A stretch of 64,000 nt of DNA, from assembly GCA_016705245.1 (NCBI GenBank), contig JADIYM010000002.1, forward strand, positions 310,001 through 374,000, in the 5' to 3' direction. The translations under genes were made by a program, and so were the position numbers. The stretch comes from Blastocatellia bacterium. GTDB lineage: Bacteria; Acidobacteriota; Blastocatellia; UBA7656; JADIYM01. The notes beneath the pieces were generated by a model, which was not told the DNA's origin, did not search any database, and worked only from the letters and a program-made list of their open reading frames with translations. This document shows, piece by piece, positions 1 through 9,196 of this stretch (positions within the stretch are counted from its first letter, which is position 1; the number at the start of each line of letters is the position of its first letter).

Positions 1-1021
1 TCATCCGAGGTCGCTCAAAGTCCGACGTCGAGAAAGTGCCGTCGTCCTCCGTTATCATTCGGTCGTATCCGCCCGGCGCTGAGGTCTTCATCGATGGCGA
101 GCTTGTCGGAACGACGGCAGACGACGGAGAGCTCGAGTTGAGTGACATGCGGCTCGGGTCGCACCGCATCGTTCTCAGGAAGGACGGTTACCGGGAATGG
201 TCGCAGACGGTCATCCTGCGGTCGTCGACCGAGACAGAGGAGATCGAGCCCCTCCTGCAGGCAGAGAATTCTCAATACCTCCGCGACCTTGGCAAGGTGC
301 CCGTCCTGGATCTCGGGCGGGAAGTGAAGGGTCAAGTCAGCCGCGAGAGCATTGCCTTGTCGGACGGCACGGGCTTCTACTCGAATTCTGGATCAAGCTG
401 GCCGAGTCCGATGCCCTCATCATCGTGTTGAAGCCCGTCGGGTTCCGGCCGTCGATCAAGCTCGTCGACGATTCGAACATCCTCTATCCAGTGCAGTCTG
501 TTTCGGAGAGCGTCTACCAGACAGTGACGTTGCCGAAGGCCGGCAGCTACTACCTCCAGGTCATCGCGCCGCTCGACGAAAGCACGTATTCGGCGGGCGA
601 GTTTTCGCTGCTCGTGGTCTCCGAGAAGTCAGCGCATGTGCCGCAGCCGATTGCCATCGGGGCGTCGGTGACGGGATCTCTCGACGTGACCGACTCGCAA
701 AGCGGTCCCGGCGATTATTATGACGCCTGGACGATCGCCGGCCAGGTGGGATCCCGCGTTCGGATCTCGGTCGATACGGCGGGTGGTTTCGTTGCAGGAA
801 TGACGCTGCTTCTGGATGGTCGCGTAGTCGCGACGAGCGGCAAGGGCGACGAACCGAAGAAGAAACCGAAGGGCAAGGGCAAGGGCAAGGACGAACCGCA
901 GGGGGCGTCGCTGCCCGAGATCCTCACCACACTGACGGGCGGCACCTACACCATCTACGTTCGGAGCCTCTCCGGCGCAAAACAGGGCACGTACACGCTT
1001 TCCGTGACGATGGCGAACTAG
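1..1021 (+). CDS. PEGA-domain surface/periplasmic protein, 5'-truncated by the window edge, one frameshift near 383
   Basis: The frame is open from base 3, so the start lies upstream. The first ~70 visible residues form a PEGA domain (IIRSYPPGAEVFIDGELVG, then KDGYREW), a beta-domain usually found at the end of kinases or in extracytoplasmic proteins. Near base 383 the frame breaks: restoring one G in the run tactcgaattc joins FYS to EFWIKL and gives about 339 residues in one frame. The rest is beta-rich and resembles a bacterial pre-peptidase C-terminal (PPC-like) fold ending YTLSVTMAN, with a Lys/Gly-rich insert (PKKKPKGKGKGKDEP) at about bases 855-897. Function is unknown; the missing N-terminus could be a kinase or a secreted enzyme. 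The indel is probably a sequencing error, because both halves are well conserved in style. Confidence 0.75.
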
Positions 1022-1056
1022 CGCGCGGCGCGGCCACCTGGCCGCCGAGCTCTCCG

Positions 1057-2415
1057 ATGAACCAGGAACGATTCGACGTCCTCATCGATTCGATCGGAAA
1101 GCTCGCTCGCCGCGGTGCGACGGCGCACGCGCTCAACATCCTCGAGAAAATGCGGCCGGTCGAGGTTGCCGCAGTCCTGAAGGCTCTTCAAGGCCGACCA
1201 CGCGAGGCCACGTTTGCGGGCCTTGCCGAGAGAGATCCGGAGAAGGCTGCCGAGTCGCTGTCCGAGCTCGGACCGGAGTTCGTGCGCGAGCTGCTCGAGC
1301 CGCTTCCCGTCGATAGAACGTTGCAGCTGCTCGCCGCGCTCTCGAAGGATGACGCCGCGGGACTCGTCGACGAGCTGCCTGAGCCCCTTCGGACCGAGCT
1401 GCTCGAGCGACTGCAGGACGAGCACGCATCGGACGTGCAGGAGCTCCTGAATTTCCACACGGAGACGGCCGGCCGAATCATGACACCGGACTTCTTCGCG
1501 CTCGGCGAAGACGTGACGGTGTCGGAGGCAATCGCGGCGCTTCAGAAGCGCAGCGAGGACTTCGAGATGTCGTTCTACGTGTACGTTGTCGACGAACGAA
1601 GCCACCTTCTCGGCGTCGTGAACATGCGCCAGTTGCTGTTGAACTCGCCCTCGACTCCGCTCCGGAAGTTCATGTCGACGGATGTCATCAAGGTGACGAC
1701 CGCCACGGATCAGGAGGAGGTCGCGAGGCTCGTGGCGAATTACAACCTCATCGCACTCCCCGTGGTGGACGCCGAGAATCGCCTCGTCGGGATCGTCACC
1801 GTCGACGACATAATCGACGTGATCAAGGAGGAAGCGACGGAGGACATTTATGCACTCGCGGGCGTGGAGGCAGACGATCGCGCCACTGGCAGCTCGTGGC
1901 AATCGGTGCGAAGCCGTCTGCCCTGGTTGTTGATCAGCCTCGGAACCGCGCTGCTCGCGGCAGCGGTCGTCAATGCGTACCGGGACGTCATTGGCAGCGC
2001 CATCGTGCTCGCCGTGTTGATGCCGGTCGTCCTCGCGATGGGCAGCAATGCGGCCACACAGTCGATGACGGTCGTCGTGCGCAGCATCGGGCTCGAGAAC
2101 CTCGTGTGGAGCGTCGGCGTTCGGGTGATCGTCAAGGAGGTCACCGTGGCGGCCCTCAACGGCGCGGTCATAGGTTTGCTCGCAGGGCTGGCCGGATGGC
2201 TCTGGTTCTCGAGCCTGCGCGTCGGTGTCGTCATTGCGGTGGCCCTGCTCCTCAACACGATGGTCGGCGGGCTCGTGGGCGCCCTCGTGCCCATCACCCT
2301 GAAGCGAATGCGGGTGGACCCGGCGATAGCGTCGAACGTCTTCGTCATCACCTTGACGGTGATCGTCGGGCTCGTCATCTACCTGTGGATGGGGCGATTG
2401 CTGCTCGCGAAGTGA
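1057..2415 (+). CDS. mgtE: Magnesium transporter MgtE
   Basis: 452 aa, the usual MgtE length. Domain order is the cytoplasmic N-terminal superhelical domain (about 1-130, leucine-rich repeats such as LSELGPEFVRELLEPLP), a CBS pair (about 135-255, with GVVNMRQLLL and GIVTVDDIIDVI), then five membrane helices (about 285-450). The membrane part contains the characteristic MGSNAATQSMTVVVRS segment, in which the family's pore-lining residues lie. MgtE is a dimeric Mg2+ channel of the inner membrane gated by Mg2+ binding to the N and CBS domains. The ATG follows the previous stop by about 35 bp. The downstream dehydrogenase starts 29 bp after its stop, so the two may be cotranscribed, although no functional link is evident. 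Confidence 0.95.
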   Translation: MNQERFDVLIDSIGKLARRGATAHALNILEKMRPVEVAAVLKALQGRPREATFAGLAERDPEKAAESLSELGPEFVRELLEPLPVDRTLQLLAALSKDDAAGLVDELPEPLRTELLERLQDEHASDVQELLNFHTETAGRIMTPDFFALGEDVTVSEAIAALQKRSEDFEMSFYVYVVDERSHLLGVVNMRQLLLNSPSTPLRKFMSTDVIKVTTATDQEEVARLVANYNLIALPVVDAENRLVGIVTVDDIIDVIKEEATEDIYALAGVEADDRATGSSWQSVRSRLPWLLISLGTALLAAAVVNAYRDVIGSAIVLAVLMPVVLAMGSNAATQSMTVVVRSIGLENLVWSVGVRVIVKEVTVAALNGAVIGLLAGLAGWLWFSSLRVGVVIAVALLLNTMVGGLVGALVPITLKRMRVDPAIASNVFVITLTVIVGLVIYLWMGRLLLAK

Positions 2416-2444
2416 ACTCGGAAAGGAACAGGGAAAATGTGCTG

Positions 2445-3416
2445 ATGAAGGCAATTCGGTTCGACGGGGATAACGTCGCTCTTGCAGAGATTCCGGTACC
2501 TGTCATTGCGGGAGAGTCACTCGTCCGGGTCGTAGCCGTCGGCGTGTGCAACACTGACCTCGAGATCGTGCGCGGTTATGCCGGATTTCGAGGAACGCTC
2601 GGGCACGAGTTCGTCGGCGTTGTCGAGTCATCGCCCGATCCGTCGTGGATCGGTGCCCGCGTCGTTGGCGAGATCAACTGCGGATGCGGCTCGTGTGCGC
2701 GCTGCGCCGCGGGCGATCCCCGCCATTGTTCGGACCGAACGGTGCTCGGAATCGTGAATCGGGATGGAGCGATGGCCGAGTACGTGAGCCTGCCGGAGCG
2801 GAACCTCCTCAGGGTGCCCGACTGCGTGTCAGACGATCGGGCGATCTTCGTCGAACCGCTCGCAGCCGCGTGCGAGATCCTGCATCAGGTCGCGATCGAC
2901 GATTCGACGACAGTTGCGCTCATAGGTGACGGCAAGCTCGGGCTGTTGATTGGCCAGGTTCTGGCAACGACCGGGGCGAGGCTCACGGCATACGGTCGGC
3001 ACAGGTCGAAGCTCGCGGTGCTCGAGACGAAGGGCGCGACGGTGCGACTGTCGTCGGACGGCCACGAAGATGTGCGAGGCGCATTTGACGTCGTCGTCGA
3101 GGCGAGCGGCTCGACATCGGGATTCGCGATGGCGCAGGCAATCGTCCGACCGAGGGGCACGATCGTGCTCAAGAGCACGATTCATGGCGATGTGCCGTTT
3201 GACGCGACGAGCCTGATCGTCAACGAAGTGACGCTTGTCGGGTCGAGGTGCGGGCGTTTCGAGTGGGCACTCGAGATGCTCGAGCATGGCGTCGTCGACG
3301 TCGAATCGATGATTTCGCGTCGCATGCGGCTGGACGATGGAGACGCCGTGCTCGCGGCCGCTGCCGAGCCCGGTGTGCTCAAGGTGCTCGTCGAGGTCGG
3401 CGACGAACGAAATTGA
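2445..3416 (+). CDS. Zinc-dependent alcohol dehydrogenase-like (MDR superfamily) oxidoreductase
   Basis: 323 aa from an ATG preceded by a purine-rich stretch (ggaaaggaacaggga). The GroES-like catalytic domain comes first: GVCNTDLEIVRGY supplies the zinc-ligand Cys and GHEFVGVVE the His-Glu pair. The structural-zinc cysteine cluster CGCGSCARCAAGDPRHC follows. The Rossmann domain has ALIGDGKLGLLIGQVLA as nucleotide-binding turn. It is somewhat short for the family (typically 330-350). The closest style is the sorbitol/threonine dehydrogenase-like group, and the substrate cannot be told from sequence. It ends directly against a tandem repeat array that begins one base after its stop codon. Confidence 0.85.
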   Translation: MKAIRFDGDNVALAEIPVPVIAGESLVRVVAVGVCNTDLEIVRGYAGFRGTLGHEFVGVVESSPDPSWIGARVVGEINCGCGSCARCAAGDPRHCSDRTVLGIVNRDGAMAEYVSLPERNLLRVPDCVSDDRAIFVEPLAAACEILHQVAIDDSTTVALIGDGKLGLLIGQVLATTGARLTAYGRHRSKLAVLETKGATVRLSSDGHEDVRGAFDVVVEASGSTSGFAMAQAIVRPRGTIVLKSTIHGDVPFDATSLIVNEVTLVGSRCGRFEWALEMLEHGVVDVESMISRRMRLDDGDAVLAAAAEPGVLKVLVEVGDERN

Positions 3417-3916
3417 CCAGAACCCGGAGCGGTATCGAGAGGCCGACGGTAGTCTCCTCGGGACGCGAGTTGGACGACGGCCCCTCGCTACGCTCGGGGT
3501 TCTGGGCCAAACGGCGTGCGTCCATACGGTCCGTCAAATCAGACCATCGCCGGCCCAGAACCCGGAGCGCAGCGACGGGCCGACTGTAGTCTCCTCGGGA
3601 CGCGAGTTGGACGACGGCCCCTCGCTACGCTCGGGGTTCTGGGCCAAACAGCGTGCGTCCATACGGTCCGTCAAATCAGACCATCGCCGACCCAGAACCC
3701 CGAGCGCAGCGACGGGCCGACGGTAATCTCCTCGGGACGCGAGTTGGACGACGGCCCCTCGCTGCGCTCGGGGTTCTGGGTCAAACGGGGTGCGTCCATA
3801 CGGTCCGTCAAATCAGACCATCGCCGACCCAGAACCCGGAGCGCAGCGACGGGCCGACGGTAGTTACTACGGTCTTTGGGTTGCCAGTCGGCCCCTCGCT
3901 GCGCTCGGGGTTCTGG
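3417..3916. repeat. Tandem array of a 137-bp palindrome-containing repeat
   Basis: The landmark ggacgcgagttggacgacgg recurs at 3461, 3598 and 3735, an exact 137-bp period, with a diverged first half-unit and a partial fourth unit. Each unit has two arms that are inverted copies (cagaacccggagcgcagcga versus its complement in cgctgcgctcggggttctg), separated by a short spacer and joined to the next unit by a ~60-bp linker containing acggtccgtcaaatcagac. The array fills the whole gap between the convergent dehydrogenase and FHA-protease genes, so it could act as a bidirectional terminator. Diverged single copies occur near 33.6 kb and 46.45 kb. Short ORFs across it merely follow the repeat and are not genes. 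Confidence 0.95.
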
Positions 3917-3920
3917 TTAC

Positions 3921-5633
3921 TCATTTCTGGAACTGGAATCGCGCGACGTCGGCTTCCGACACGATGATGACGTCGCCCGGATTGAGAATCGCCTCGGTGA
4001 TTCGCTGCGACCCCGGCTGGTTCAGGAACGTCCCGTTCGTCGACCCCTGGTCCACGACGGCCACCCGGCCGCCGCGCGGACCAATCCAGACGTGCCGTTT
4101 CGAGACACGGCTATCGTTGACGACGATCTGCGAAAGCGTTCCGTCGCGCCCGATGTACAGCCCTTCCGGCCGGATCTCGAATCGCTGACCCAACATCGGT
4201 CCCGAAGTGCACACGACGGCTCCGAAACCGACCGGTACCGTGCCGATCCCGCCGCCAAGTGCGCCGACGACCATCGTCTTGTCGCCACCAGCCATCGGGG
4301 GGGCGGACGGTGCTGGGAAGGCCGCCTGCCCCGTGCCGATCCCGGCCAGTGACGGCGGCGGCGTCCCGAAACCTGACGGTGCCTGCCCGTAGCTGTGCGG
4401 TGCAGGCACGCCAGCCTCCGGAGCCGCAGCCGCGGCCGCAGCCTTCTTCTTCCGCATCATGACCACGATGATGATCAGACCGCCGCCGAGCAGGATCACG
4501 AGCACGAGCAGCAACCCGCCTCCGCCGATGATCCACGGCAACATGCTGCCGCGTTCCTTTCCTTCGGCGATCTTCTGCTGGCTGTCGGTGATGAGCTTCG
4601 CAACCTCTGAATGCTGGGGGAACAGCCTCTTTACCTCCTCGAACTTCAGGATCGCGTTCGAGTAGTAGCCATCCCAATAAAGATCGAGCCCTTCGCGATA
4701 TCGCGTGTCGACGAGACCCTGCTGGTTCGTCGTTCCGGCCGTTTTCACGAACTCGAGCGCCGTGCTCATCGGGACCACGAATGCAAATCCGGAGACTTCC
4801 TGCCCGTTGACCGTGTCACCCCGGAACGTGAGCATCCCGATGACTTCGCCCGTGTCGCTGAGCACCGGCCCGCCCGAGTTGCCGTGCGTCGCCGGGGCCG
4901 AAATCTGGAGGATCGGCGCTCCGTCGGCCGTGTTCTTCTTTGCCGAGAGCTTGCCGTCGGTGATCGAGGCCTCGAGGGAGGACTTCTGGTCGAGGATGCC
5001 AGAGTCGAACGTGTCGGCCGCACCGGGATAGCCAACGACCGTGACGTGATCCTGCAACTGAATCTTGTCAGAGTCGCCGATCTTCAAGGTCGGGGCGTTC
5101 TTTACCTCGATCTTGATGATCGAGACATCCTTGCCCTGGCCGACAGGAGCACCAAAGGCCTTGATCTCGAATGGGAATGCGTCGCCGTTCGGGAGGATGA
5201 CGTGGTGGATGTGCTTGAAATCGATCAGCCGGGAATTCTGTCGGACGATGTTGATGATGTCCGGATCATTCGGGTTCGCGTTTGCGGCCTTGGCCAGTTT
5301 CTCGACGAGCAGCTGGAAAAGCAGTTGCTGTCCTTTCTCCTCGCCCTGATGCGACAGGTCCGTCACGTGGGCATTCGTGAGAATGTACCCGTCCGGGTGG
5401 ATGATGGAGCCGGAACCGCTGCCACCATAAATGATCGGGACCTGGTTACCGTTGTTGAGCTGAAACACCCCGGTGTAGCCGTCCCAGATTCGGACGACGG
5501 CTGGCTTCGTGTGCATGGCCAGCCGCTGTCCTTCGGTGACCTTCGACTCCTGGGCGTCGACGGAAAGGCTGAGCGGAAGGAAAGCCGTCAGGACGACCAG
5601 GAATGCCATGGTGCGGGCGAGCCGTTTCAACAT
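3921..5633 (-). CDS. Membrane-anchored trypsin-like serine protease with C-terminal FHA domain
   Basis: 570 aa. A signal peptide (about 1-27, hydrophobic core MAFLVVLTAFLPLSL) leads a S1C/trypsin-like domain: His in GYILTNAHVTD, Asp in GKDVSIIKIEV, and Ser in THGNSGGPVLS, so the triad looks intact. A single transmembrane helix follows (about 365-390, LLLVLVILLGGGLIIIVV), stopped by MRKKK. Then comes an Ala/Pro/Gly-rich linker of about 80 residues and a C-terminal FHA domain (YIGRD, SRVSKRH, GSTNGTFLN). Predicted topology is protease in the periplasm and phosphothreonine reader in the cytoplasm, which would couple envelope proteolysis to Ser/Thr-kinase signalling. That coupling is inference. 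A sigma70-like promoter lies about 95-125 bp upstream. The gene converges on the dehydrogenase across the repeat array. Confidence 0.9.
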   Translation of the reverse strand: MLKRLARTMAFLVVLTAFLPLSLSVDAQESKVTEGQRLAMHTKPAVVRIWDGYTGVFQLNNGNQVPIIYGGSGSGSIIHPDGYILTNAHVTDLSHQGEEKGQQLLFQLLVEKLAKAANANPNDPDIINIVRQNSRLIDFKHIHHVILPNGDAFPFEIKAFGAPVGQGKDVSIIKIEVKNAPTLKIGDSDKIQLQDHVTVVGYPGAADTFDSGILDQKSSLEASITDGKLSAKKNTADGAPILQISAPATHGNSGGPVLSDTGEVIGMLTFRGDTVNGQEVSGFAFVVPMSTALEFVKTAGTTNQQGLVDTRYREGLDLYWDGYYSNAILKFEEVKRLFPQHSEVAKLITDSQQKIAEGKERGSMLPWIIGGGGLLLVLVILLGGGLIIIVVMMRKKKAAAAAAAPEAGVPAPHSYGQAPSGFGTPPPSLAGIGTGQAAFPAPSAPPMAGGDKTMVVGALGGGIGTVPVGFGAVVCTSGPMLGQRFEIRPEGLYIGRDGTLSQIVVNDSRVSKRHVWIGPRGGRVAVVDQGSTNGTFLNQPGSQRITEAILNPGDVIIVSEADVARFQFQK

Positions 5634-5727
5634 CTGTACGGACTCCTCATGAGAGTTCAGGATTACGAGTGAACTTAGGTCGTTGCGAATGTTGAGGTTG
5701 GGACGGATGCAGCGAGCACCCTCGGCA

Positions 5728-5757
5728 ATGGTAGGCGGACGCGGAATCCAATGTCAA
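5728..5757 (-). promoter_or_regulatory. Sigma70-like promoter of the FHA-protease gene
   Basis: On the minus strand TTGACA and TACCAT are separated by 18 bp, a consensus -35 and a good -10. It lies between the cupin stop codon and the protease start and would give a leader of about 90 nt. Seen by eye only. Confidence 0.55.
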
Positions 5758-5758
5758 C

Positions 5759-6163
5759 TCAGGGCTCGTTTGGGCCGTCACATGCGCCTGTCGATTCCGC
5801 GCCATCGAGAAAATTCTCGTCTGCGCGGCTGAATGCCGGGCCGCAGACGAGGACGATCTTCATCACGGACAACCCGGTATTCGCGAGCGAGTGGACCTTG
5901 TTGCGTGGGATGAGGATTGCGTCTCCGGACCCCACCGTGCACGTTTCGTCGCCGACGGTCATGAGACCCTCGCCCTCGAGAACGTAGTAGACCTCCTCGG
6001 TCTCGCGGTGGAAATGCGGTACGACGGCGTGTCCCGGAGGCAGCAACTCTTCCGCAATGCTGCACTGGGTGATCGTCGATGTCGTCCGGTCCATGAGCGG
6101 CCGGATCTCGGAACCGTGGCGCGTCCGGATCACGCTGGCGTCGCGTACGTTTACGATCTTCAT
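5759..6163 (-). CDS. Small cupin-domain protein
   Basis: 134 aa from the ATG at 6163 (MKIVNVRD). A single cupin fold: motif 1 is PHFHRETEEVYYVLEGEG, with the two His and the Glu that bind metal, and motif 2 is GDAILIPRNKVHSLANTG, with the fourth His ligand. Such one-domain cupins include mannose-6-phosphate isomerase-like and polyketide cyclase-like proteins; the substrate is unknown. It is transcribed away from the RNase H gene, whose start lies only 33 bp from its own, so the two share a very short promoter region. Longer in-frame extensions upstream run through the RNase H gene and are not credible. Confidence 0.85.
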   Translation of the reverse strand: MKIVNVRDASVIRTRHGSEIRPLMDRTTSTITQCSIAEELLPPGHAVVPHFHRETEEVYYVLEGEGLMTVGDETCTVGSGDAILIPRNKVHSLANTGLSVMKIVLVCGPAFSRADENFLDGAESTGACDGPNEP

Positions 6164-6196
6164 GACGGCCGGTATAGTACCGACCCTTCGAATCGG

Positions 6197-6658
6197 ATGA
6201 AACACGTCTCCATCGTCTGCGACGGCAGCTCGCTCGGGAACGGCGGCACGGCGGCTCGCGCCGGGGCTGCGGCAATCCTGTCGTTCGTCGACGATTCGGG
6301 AGTACGTCACGTGCGGGCCGTTGGAGAATATCTCGGGAAGGCGACGAACAATCAGGCCGAGATCGTGGCAGCCTGCATTGCCCTCGAGGCGCTCCGGCGC
6401 CCGTGCGCCGCAAAAGTCGTGACGGACAGCACGTACGTGGTCGAAACGCAGAAGGGCAATTTCAAGCGAAAGAAGAACCACGAGTTCTGGGACCGGCTCG
6501 ATCGCGCGGTCGAGGGGCATCGTGTGACGTGGGCCTGGACCCGCGGGCACGCGGGGCACGACGAGCAGGAGCGTTGCGATTCACTAGCCCGAGAGATCGC
6601 GGGAGCCGGTGTGGTGACATCCGAAATGCTCGAGAAGGCAGTCGACGGGCTGAACTAG
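6197..6658 (+). CDS. Ribonuclease HI-like protein
   Basis: 153 aa. It has all carboxylates of the RNase HI DEDD active site: Asp in IVCDGSSLGN, Glu in NNQAEIVA, Asp in VVTDSTYVV, and the His/Asp pair in RGHAGHDEQERCDSLA. It should cleave the RNA strand of RNA-DNA hybrids and so remove R-loops and Okazaki primers. The start at 6197 is preceded by a candidate TTTACG-17-TATAGT promoter (6150-6178), whose -35 lies inside the divergent cupin gene. The gene ends about 20 bp before a long hairpin. Its sequence is more like the RnhA-like/YpdQ side of the family than Escherichia coli RnhA, so I leave the symbol empty. Confidence 0.9.
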   Translation: MKHVSIVCDGSSLGNGGTAARAGAAAILSFVDDSGVRHVRAVGEYLGKATNNQAEIVAACIALEALRRPCAAKVVTDSTYVVETQKGNFKRKKNHEFWDRLDRAVEGHRVTWAWTRGHAGHDEQERCDSLAREIAGAGVVTSEMLEKAVDGLN

Positions 6659-6679
6659 TCGGCAATACCCCACCCACCT

Positions 6680-6781
6680 CTGAGTCTCTGCGGCTCTGTG
6701 GCTTTGTGTCTCTGTGTGCGAAGCGTCTTCATGAGCGACAAGACGCTTCGCACACAGAGACACAGTGCCACTGAGACTCAG
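6680..6781. terminator. Long hairpin between convergent rnhA-like and lptFG genes
   Basis: A 24-bp perfect stem (gtgtctctgtgtgcgaagcg plus four more bases) closes a loop of about 10 bases, and imperfect outer arms extend it to ~46 bp each side. It sits exactly between two convergent stop codons and most likely terminates both transcripts. Its bases recall the 42.6-kb hairpin (ctctgtgtgcgaag). Confidence 0.7.
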
Positions 6782-6791
6782 AAATCCGATT

Positions 6792-9144
6792 TCAGGTCCG
6801 AGTCGTCAGGAAGAGATACGTGCCCCCGGCGCCGAACAGCAGATTTGGTCCCCAGCCGGCCAGGACAGGCGGCAAGAGCTCGTACCGGCCCATCTGCGCG
6901 AAGAACCCGATGGCTCCCCAGAACACGAGGCCGATGACGACGCCGAGCGCCACTCCGTACAGCGCTCCCCGCTTGCCGACCGTGAATGCAAACGGAAGTC
7001 CGACGCACGCCATGACGAGACACGTGAAAGGGAAAAGCGAGCTTGCGCTGAAAGTCGATCCGCAGGTCCAGCACGTCGAACCCGCTTCGCGAGAGCTCCG
7101 CGATCTCGTGACGAATCTCCGCAATATTGAGCTTGTCTGCATCACTGATAGGACGCTTGAAATACTCGGGTGTCTCGGCGAGCGTAAGTCGTTGCTGACG
7201 AAAGGCTTCGGCCGAAGTGATCTCTGAGCCGTCGAAGGTGCGCAACCAGCCGAACTCGAGCAGCCACGAGTTCGACTCAGCGTCCCACGTCGCGTCCGAC
7301 GCCCAGATCCGCCGCTTGATCTCGAACGTTTCCGGATCGAGGTCAAATACATTGAGCTGAGCGAATCGATTCGCGGCCGGATCGAAGTGCCGGAAATAGA
7401 AAATCCGGTTGTCCTGACCGAACACCCACTGCCGGTCGACCTGGTACATGGTCCGCGCCGGCTCCTGCCCGCTCATGATCTGCTGGCGCAGGTCCTCCTG
7501 CTGTCGATTCGACGAGGGCAATACATAGTTCTGAAGGCCGAACATTCCCGCGCCGAGAAGGATCGCGAGGAAAAACACCGGCAGCGCCATTCGATAGATC
7601 GACTGTCCGCTGGCCTTCAGCGCTACGAGTTGGCTTCCGCTCGCCATCAGTCCGAACGTGACCATCACTCCGACCAGGACGGCGACCGGCGTCATGTAGG
7701 TCACGATCTGCGGCGTCAGGTAGACGACATAGCCGAGCACCACCGACATCGCTACGTCGTTCTCGACGATTTCGCGAACTAGCTCGAAGACCGTGAAGAC
7801 GATGAAGATGAACGTGAGGCCGACGATCACGAAGGCGATGTGCCGTCCGAGGTCCGACATGAGCATCCGATCGATGATGCGCGGAAAGCCGAGCCGGAGA
7901 CCGACGGAGCTTCCGACCGAACCGGATCCGGTCGCAGGCACGTCTCCGCCGCTCGATCGCCGAAACGAGAATCGTGGTATGAACGCGCCGATCTGCAGCC
8001 AGGCCGGCAACTGCTGCCGTGCCGTGGCCCAGACTCCAACGACGGCAAACAGGATGTTCGGTCCCCAGACGCCGATCCAGACAGGAAGCGCTCCGCTGCG
8101 AGCGCTCTGGTCGCCGCCGAGCATGAGGACGTAGAAGAGCGTCGTCAGCACGAGCCCGACGACGAGTCCGAACGACCGCCCGGCACGCACGTTATACACG
8201 CCGAACGCGAGTCCGATTACCGCGAAGATCAGGCACGTTACCGGCGTCGCGATGCGCCGATGGATCTCGACCCGGTAGCTGTTGGACTGTTCCGGTGACG
8301 GAGTGAACGCCGCAAGCGTCGAGAAATCCATCTCGGGGAACGAGGGCGGCTTCGGTCGGTCGTCGACCGCGGCAACCTCTGGCGGAGTGCTGAAGACGAT
8401 CGACAGACGCTCGGCCGAGACGATTTCGTACTCGACCTTCTTCCGCTCCTCGACGTTCGATACCGAGTGCGCCTCGGCATTCAGAAGGTGAAACTCGGGA
8501 ATGTCCTGCCCAGGTTCCGGCGACGACAGTTTTCCGGAGCGCGCCGTGTAGATGGTCACGGCGTTTGGATCGTTCGTGCCCGGGGTGTCCGCGATGAAGA
8601 TATTGCGCCACTCATTCGTGTGGCGATCGATGTCAGAGACGAAGAACACCTTGCCGGGAATCGACTCTTCGAAAACCCGCGGCTTGACCTGAGTGGCCAG
8701 TCCTTTGTAGAGCAGGTCGCCGCGCGTTTCCTTCAGCTCTCCGAGAACCCGCTGTGCCGCGGGCGCCAGCGAAAAGGTCACCCACGTCATCCCGGCCGCG
8801 GCGACGACTCCGATCGCGAGCAGCGGCAACGTGAGGTGGCGTCGACTGATTCCGCTTGCGCGCATCGCCGTGATCTCGTTGTCGGCCGACATCCGGCCCA
8901 GCCCCATGAGTACGCCCACGAGAAGGGCAATCGGCACGGTGTAGACGAGAATCGTGGGGAGGATCGCGGCCAGCAGGCCGAGCAGTGGCCCGGTTGGCAA
9001 CCCGGACCGTGTGAAGACGATGAAGAGCTCCGAAAACCTGTTGGCCTGATGCAGGAAGATCACGGACGTCAGCAGAACGAGCGTCAGCAGAACGTACGGG
9101 AGGATCTCGCGAACCAGGTACCGGTCGATCAGTCGGACGATCAC
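6792..9144 (-). CDS. lptFG: Fused LptF-LptG lipopolysaccharide export permease, one frameshift near 7030
   Basis: Two YjgP/YjgQ permease units are joined in one reading frame. The first unit (about 1-400) begins MIVRLIDRYLVREILPYVLL and the second (about 420-783) has IDRMLMSDLGRHIAFV. Each has an N-terminal pair of helices, a periplasmic beta-jellyroll (strands around AHSVSNVEERKKVEYE and RRIWASDATWDAESNSW) and a C-terminal helix block. LptF and LptG normally form a heterodimer that, with the ATPase LptB, extracts LPS from the inner membrane. Near 7026-7036 one surplus base in a ttttcccttt run throws the last ~75 residues out of frame. Removing it restores TCLVMACVGLPFAFTVGKR and a stop at 6792, giving 783 aa. 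Start is GTG, 52 bp after the corrected end of the M36 gene. Confidence 0.88.
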
Positions 9145-9196
9145 GCGTCAATCATACAGTGCGCCCGCGACAACGGCCGCAGGCGCTTCGAATCGA

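Noticed and set aside
1018..2454. 478-codon antisense frame on the minus strand opposite mgtE
   Set aside because: Arg/His-rich shadow of mgtE third-codon GC bias; no family signature.
3417..3916. CRISPR array or tRNA cluster in the tandem repeat region
   Set aside because: Period is 137 bp with internal inverted arms, with no short direct repeats or unique spacers and no cloverleaf.
4611..5672. 353-codon plus-strand frame opposite the FHA protease
   Set aside because: Overlaps the protease coding strand completely and has no recognisable domain.
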